Origin: Pseudomonas sp. WS 5079
GTDB lineage: Bacteria > Pseudomonadota > Gammaproteobacteria > Pseudomonadales > Pseudomonadaceae
Assembly: GCF_012985465.1 (NCBI RefSeq)
Contig: NZ_JAAQWN010000004.1
Location: forward strand, 248,001 to 312,000
Reading direction: 5' to 3'
DNA length: 64,000 bases
A model generated the notes under the pieces. That model was not told the DNA's origin and made no database searches. It saw only the letters and a list, made by a program, of their open reading frames with translations. This document shows positions 62,779-64,000 of this stretch, in pieces (the stretch's first letter is position 1; every line of letters starts with the position of its first letter). A program made the position numbers and the translations under genes.

Positions 62779-64000
62779 ATGCTCCGTTCCTTGCGCTGCG
62801 CTGCCCTGTTGGGTGGCCTTTTTTTGAGTGCGTCAGCACTGGCGGTCGATGTCGATCCGGCCAGCTATGGCTACCCTTTGACCAACCCGTTCGAGGCGAC
62901 CATCGCCACGACACCACCGGACCTGCGGCCGGATCTGCCATCCATCGATGACATCAACCAGTCCGACTACACCCTGACCATGCGCCCGGAGCGTGAATTC
63001 AGCCTGCCCGACAACTTCTGGCCGGTGAAGAAGCTCACCTACCGCATTGCCAAGCAAGACCGCGCCGCGCCGCTGATCTTCCTGATCGCCGGCACCGGTG
63101 CACGCTTTGACAGCAGCCTCAACGAATACCTGAAAAAGCTGTACTACAAGGCCGGCTACCATGTCGTCCAATTGTCATCGCCCACCAGCTTCGACTTCAT
63201 CAGCGCCGCCTCGCGCTTTGCCACGCCCGGCATCACCCAGGAAGACGCCGAGGACATGTACCGCGTGATGCAGGCCGTACGCGCGCAAAACGCCTCGTTG
63301 CCCGTCACCGACTTCTACCTCACCGGCTACAGCCTGGGCGCGCTGGACGCAGCGTTCGTCAGCAAGCTGGACGAAACCCGCCGCAGCTTCAACTTCAAGA
63401 AAGTGTTGCTGCTCAACCCGCCGGTCAACCTCTACACCTCCATCACCAACCTCGACAAACTGGTGCAGACCGAGGTCAAGGGCATCAACAACAGCACCAC
63501 CTTCTATGAACTGGTGTTGAACAAGCTGACCCGCTACTTCCAGCAAAAAGGCTACATCGACCTCAACGATGCCCTGCTCTACGACTTCCAGAGCTCCAAG
63601 GAGCACCTGACCAACGAGCAGATGGCGATGCTGATCGGCACCTCGTTCCGCTTCTCGGCGGCGGATATCGCCTTCACCTCGGACCTGATCAACCGCCGCG
63701 GCCTGATCATCCCACCCAAGTACCCGATTACCGAAAGCACCAGCCTCACGCCGTTCCTCAAGCGTGCGCTGCAATGTGATTTCGACTGCTACCTCACCGA
63801 ACAAGTGATCCCGATGTGGCGCGCCCGCTCCGACGGCGGCAGCCTGCTGCAACTGATCGACCAGGTCAGCCTGTACGCCCTGGAGGATTACCTGCGCGAC
63901 AGCCCGAAAATCGCCGTGATGCACAACGCCGACGACGTGATCCTCGGCCCCGGCGACCTGGGCTTCCTGCGCAAGACCTTCGGCGATCGCTTGACCGTCT
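62779..64000 (+). CDS. Exported alpha/beta-fold hydrolase (3' truncated by window)
   Basis: The frame opens at ATG 62779 and runs off the window; 407 codons are visible. A signal peptide (about 22 residues, ends ALA) is followed by a Pro-rich linker and an alpha/beta hydrolase core: an oxyanion-type LIFLIAGTGARF, the nucleophile elbow GYSLGA with Ser185, and a candidate Asp in HNADDVIL. The catalytic His would lie beyond the end. It fits the PA3238-type proteins I remember next to an MlaA-like gene, but no function is established. A 237-bp gap precedes it without a clear promoter. Confidence 0.75.
   Translation, partial: MLRSLRCAALLGGLFLSASALAVDVDPASYGYPLTNPFEATIATTPPDLRPDLPSIDDINQSDYTLTMRPEREFSLPDNFWPVKKLTYRIAKQDRAAPLIFLIAGTGARFDSSLNEYLKKLYYKAGYHVVQLSSPTSFDFISAASRFATPGITQEDAEDMYRVMQAVRAQNASLPVTDFYLTGYSLGALDAAFVSKLDETRRSFNFKKVLLLNPPVNLYTSITNLDKLVQTEVKGINNSTTFYELVLNKLTRYFQQKGYIDLNDALLYDFQSSKEHLTNEQMAMLIGTSFRFSAADIAFTSDLINRRGLIIPPKYPITESTSLTPFLKRALQCDFDCYLTEQVIPMWRARSDGGSLLQLIDQVSLYALEDYLRDSPKIAVMHNADDVILGPGDLGFLRKTFGDRLTV

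Overview
The window reads as a chromosomal core segment of a Pseudomonas of the P. fluorescens group. The GC content is high, coding density is tight, and gene neighbourhoods match those I remember from P. aeruginosa (acyl-CoA ligase/thioesterase/hydrolases - sixA - gpsA - hybrid kinase - fabAB - chemoreceptor; gltA divergent from sdhCDAB-sucAB-lpd-sucCD; yjcH-actP). Two families of REP/REPIN-type hairpins typical of P. fluorescens genomes lie between genes. I found no insertion sequence, prophage, CRISPR array or integrated island.

Layout. 1-3.2 kb: the C-terminal part of FadE, a PA2817-like protein, a LysR regulator and a free-standing AlaX editing protein. 3.3-5.7 kb: an exported M20 peptidase, then a tRNA Gly-Glu-Gly-Glu array read leftward from a strong promoter. 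5.9-17.5 kb: a membrane-anchored helical protein, an alpha/beta hydrolase with paired operator-like palindromes, a chemoreceptor, a MocR regulator, an SDR, a CurA-like reductase, pyrF, an OmpR/histidine-kinase pair and an AI-2E-family exporter. 17.5-24.4 kb: a leftward acyl-CoA gene group (AMP-binding ligase, hotdog thioesterase, two hydrolases) plus sixA, a DUF4389 protein and gpsA. 24.6-29.6 kb: a tightly coupled rightward trio of TonB-dependent receptor, periplasmic ABC-type binding protein and hybrid histidine kinase. 29.8-36.5 kb: fabA-fabB, a second chemoreceptor, a DUF3859 protein, an amidohydrolase, OsmC and pirin. 36.6-43.5 kb: dienelactone hydrolase, htpG, two overlapping thioesterases, a small lipoprotein, MAPEG, DUF599 and brnQ. 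43.9-56.9 kb: the TCA block. 57-64 kb: acetate permease ActP with YjcH, an orphan glycine-betaine-type binding protein, a membrane GH17 glucan enzyme, a small membrane protein and the start of an exported alpha/beta hydrolase.

How the genes fit together. The TCA block supplies citrate synthase, succinate dehydrogenase, 2-oxoglutarate dehydrogenase and succinyl-CoA synthetase. Acetate uptake by ActP feeds the same cycle, and its start region carries a Crc/Hfq-type A-rich motif and a sigma54-like element. FabA/FabB make unsaturated fatty acids; FadE and the 17.5-22.4 kb group handle acyl-CoA turnover.

The best candidate for an under-described system is the 24.6-29.6 kb trio. By synteny its kinase corresponds to PA1611, a kinase of the P. 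aeruginosa RetS/HptB/Gac network. Here it is co-transcribed with an outer-membrane receptor and a periplasmic binding protein, which suggests a ligand-capture-to-kinase signalling line. Several regulatory structures also deserve a look: paired GTGCA-N5-TGCAC palindromes, a long hairpin over the pirin ribosome-binding site, a sigma32 promoter for htpG overlapping the end of the gene before it, and structured spacers inside the TCA operon.
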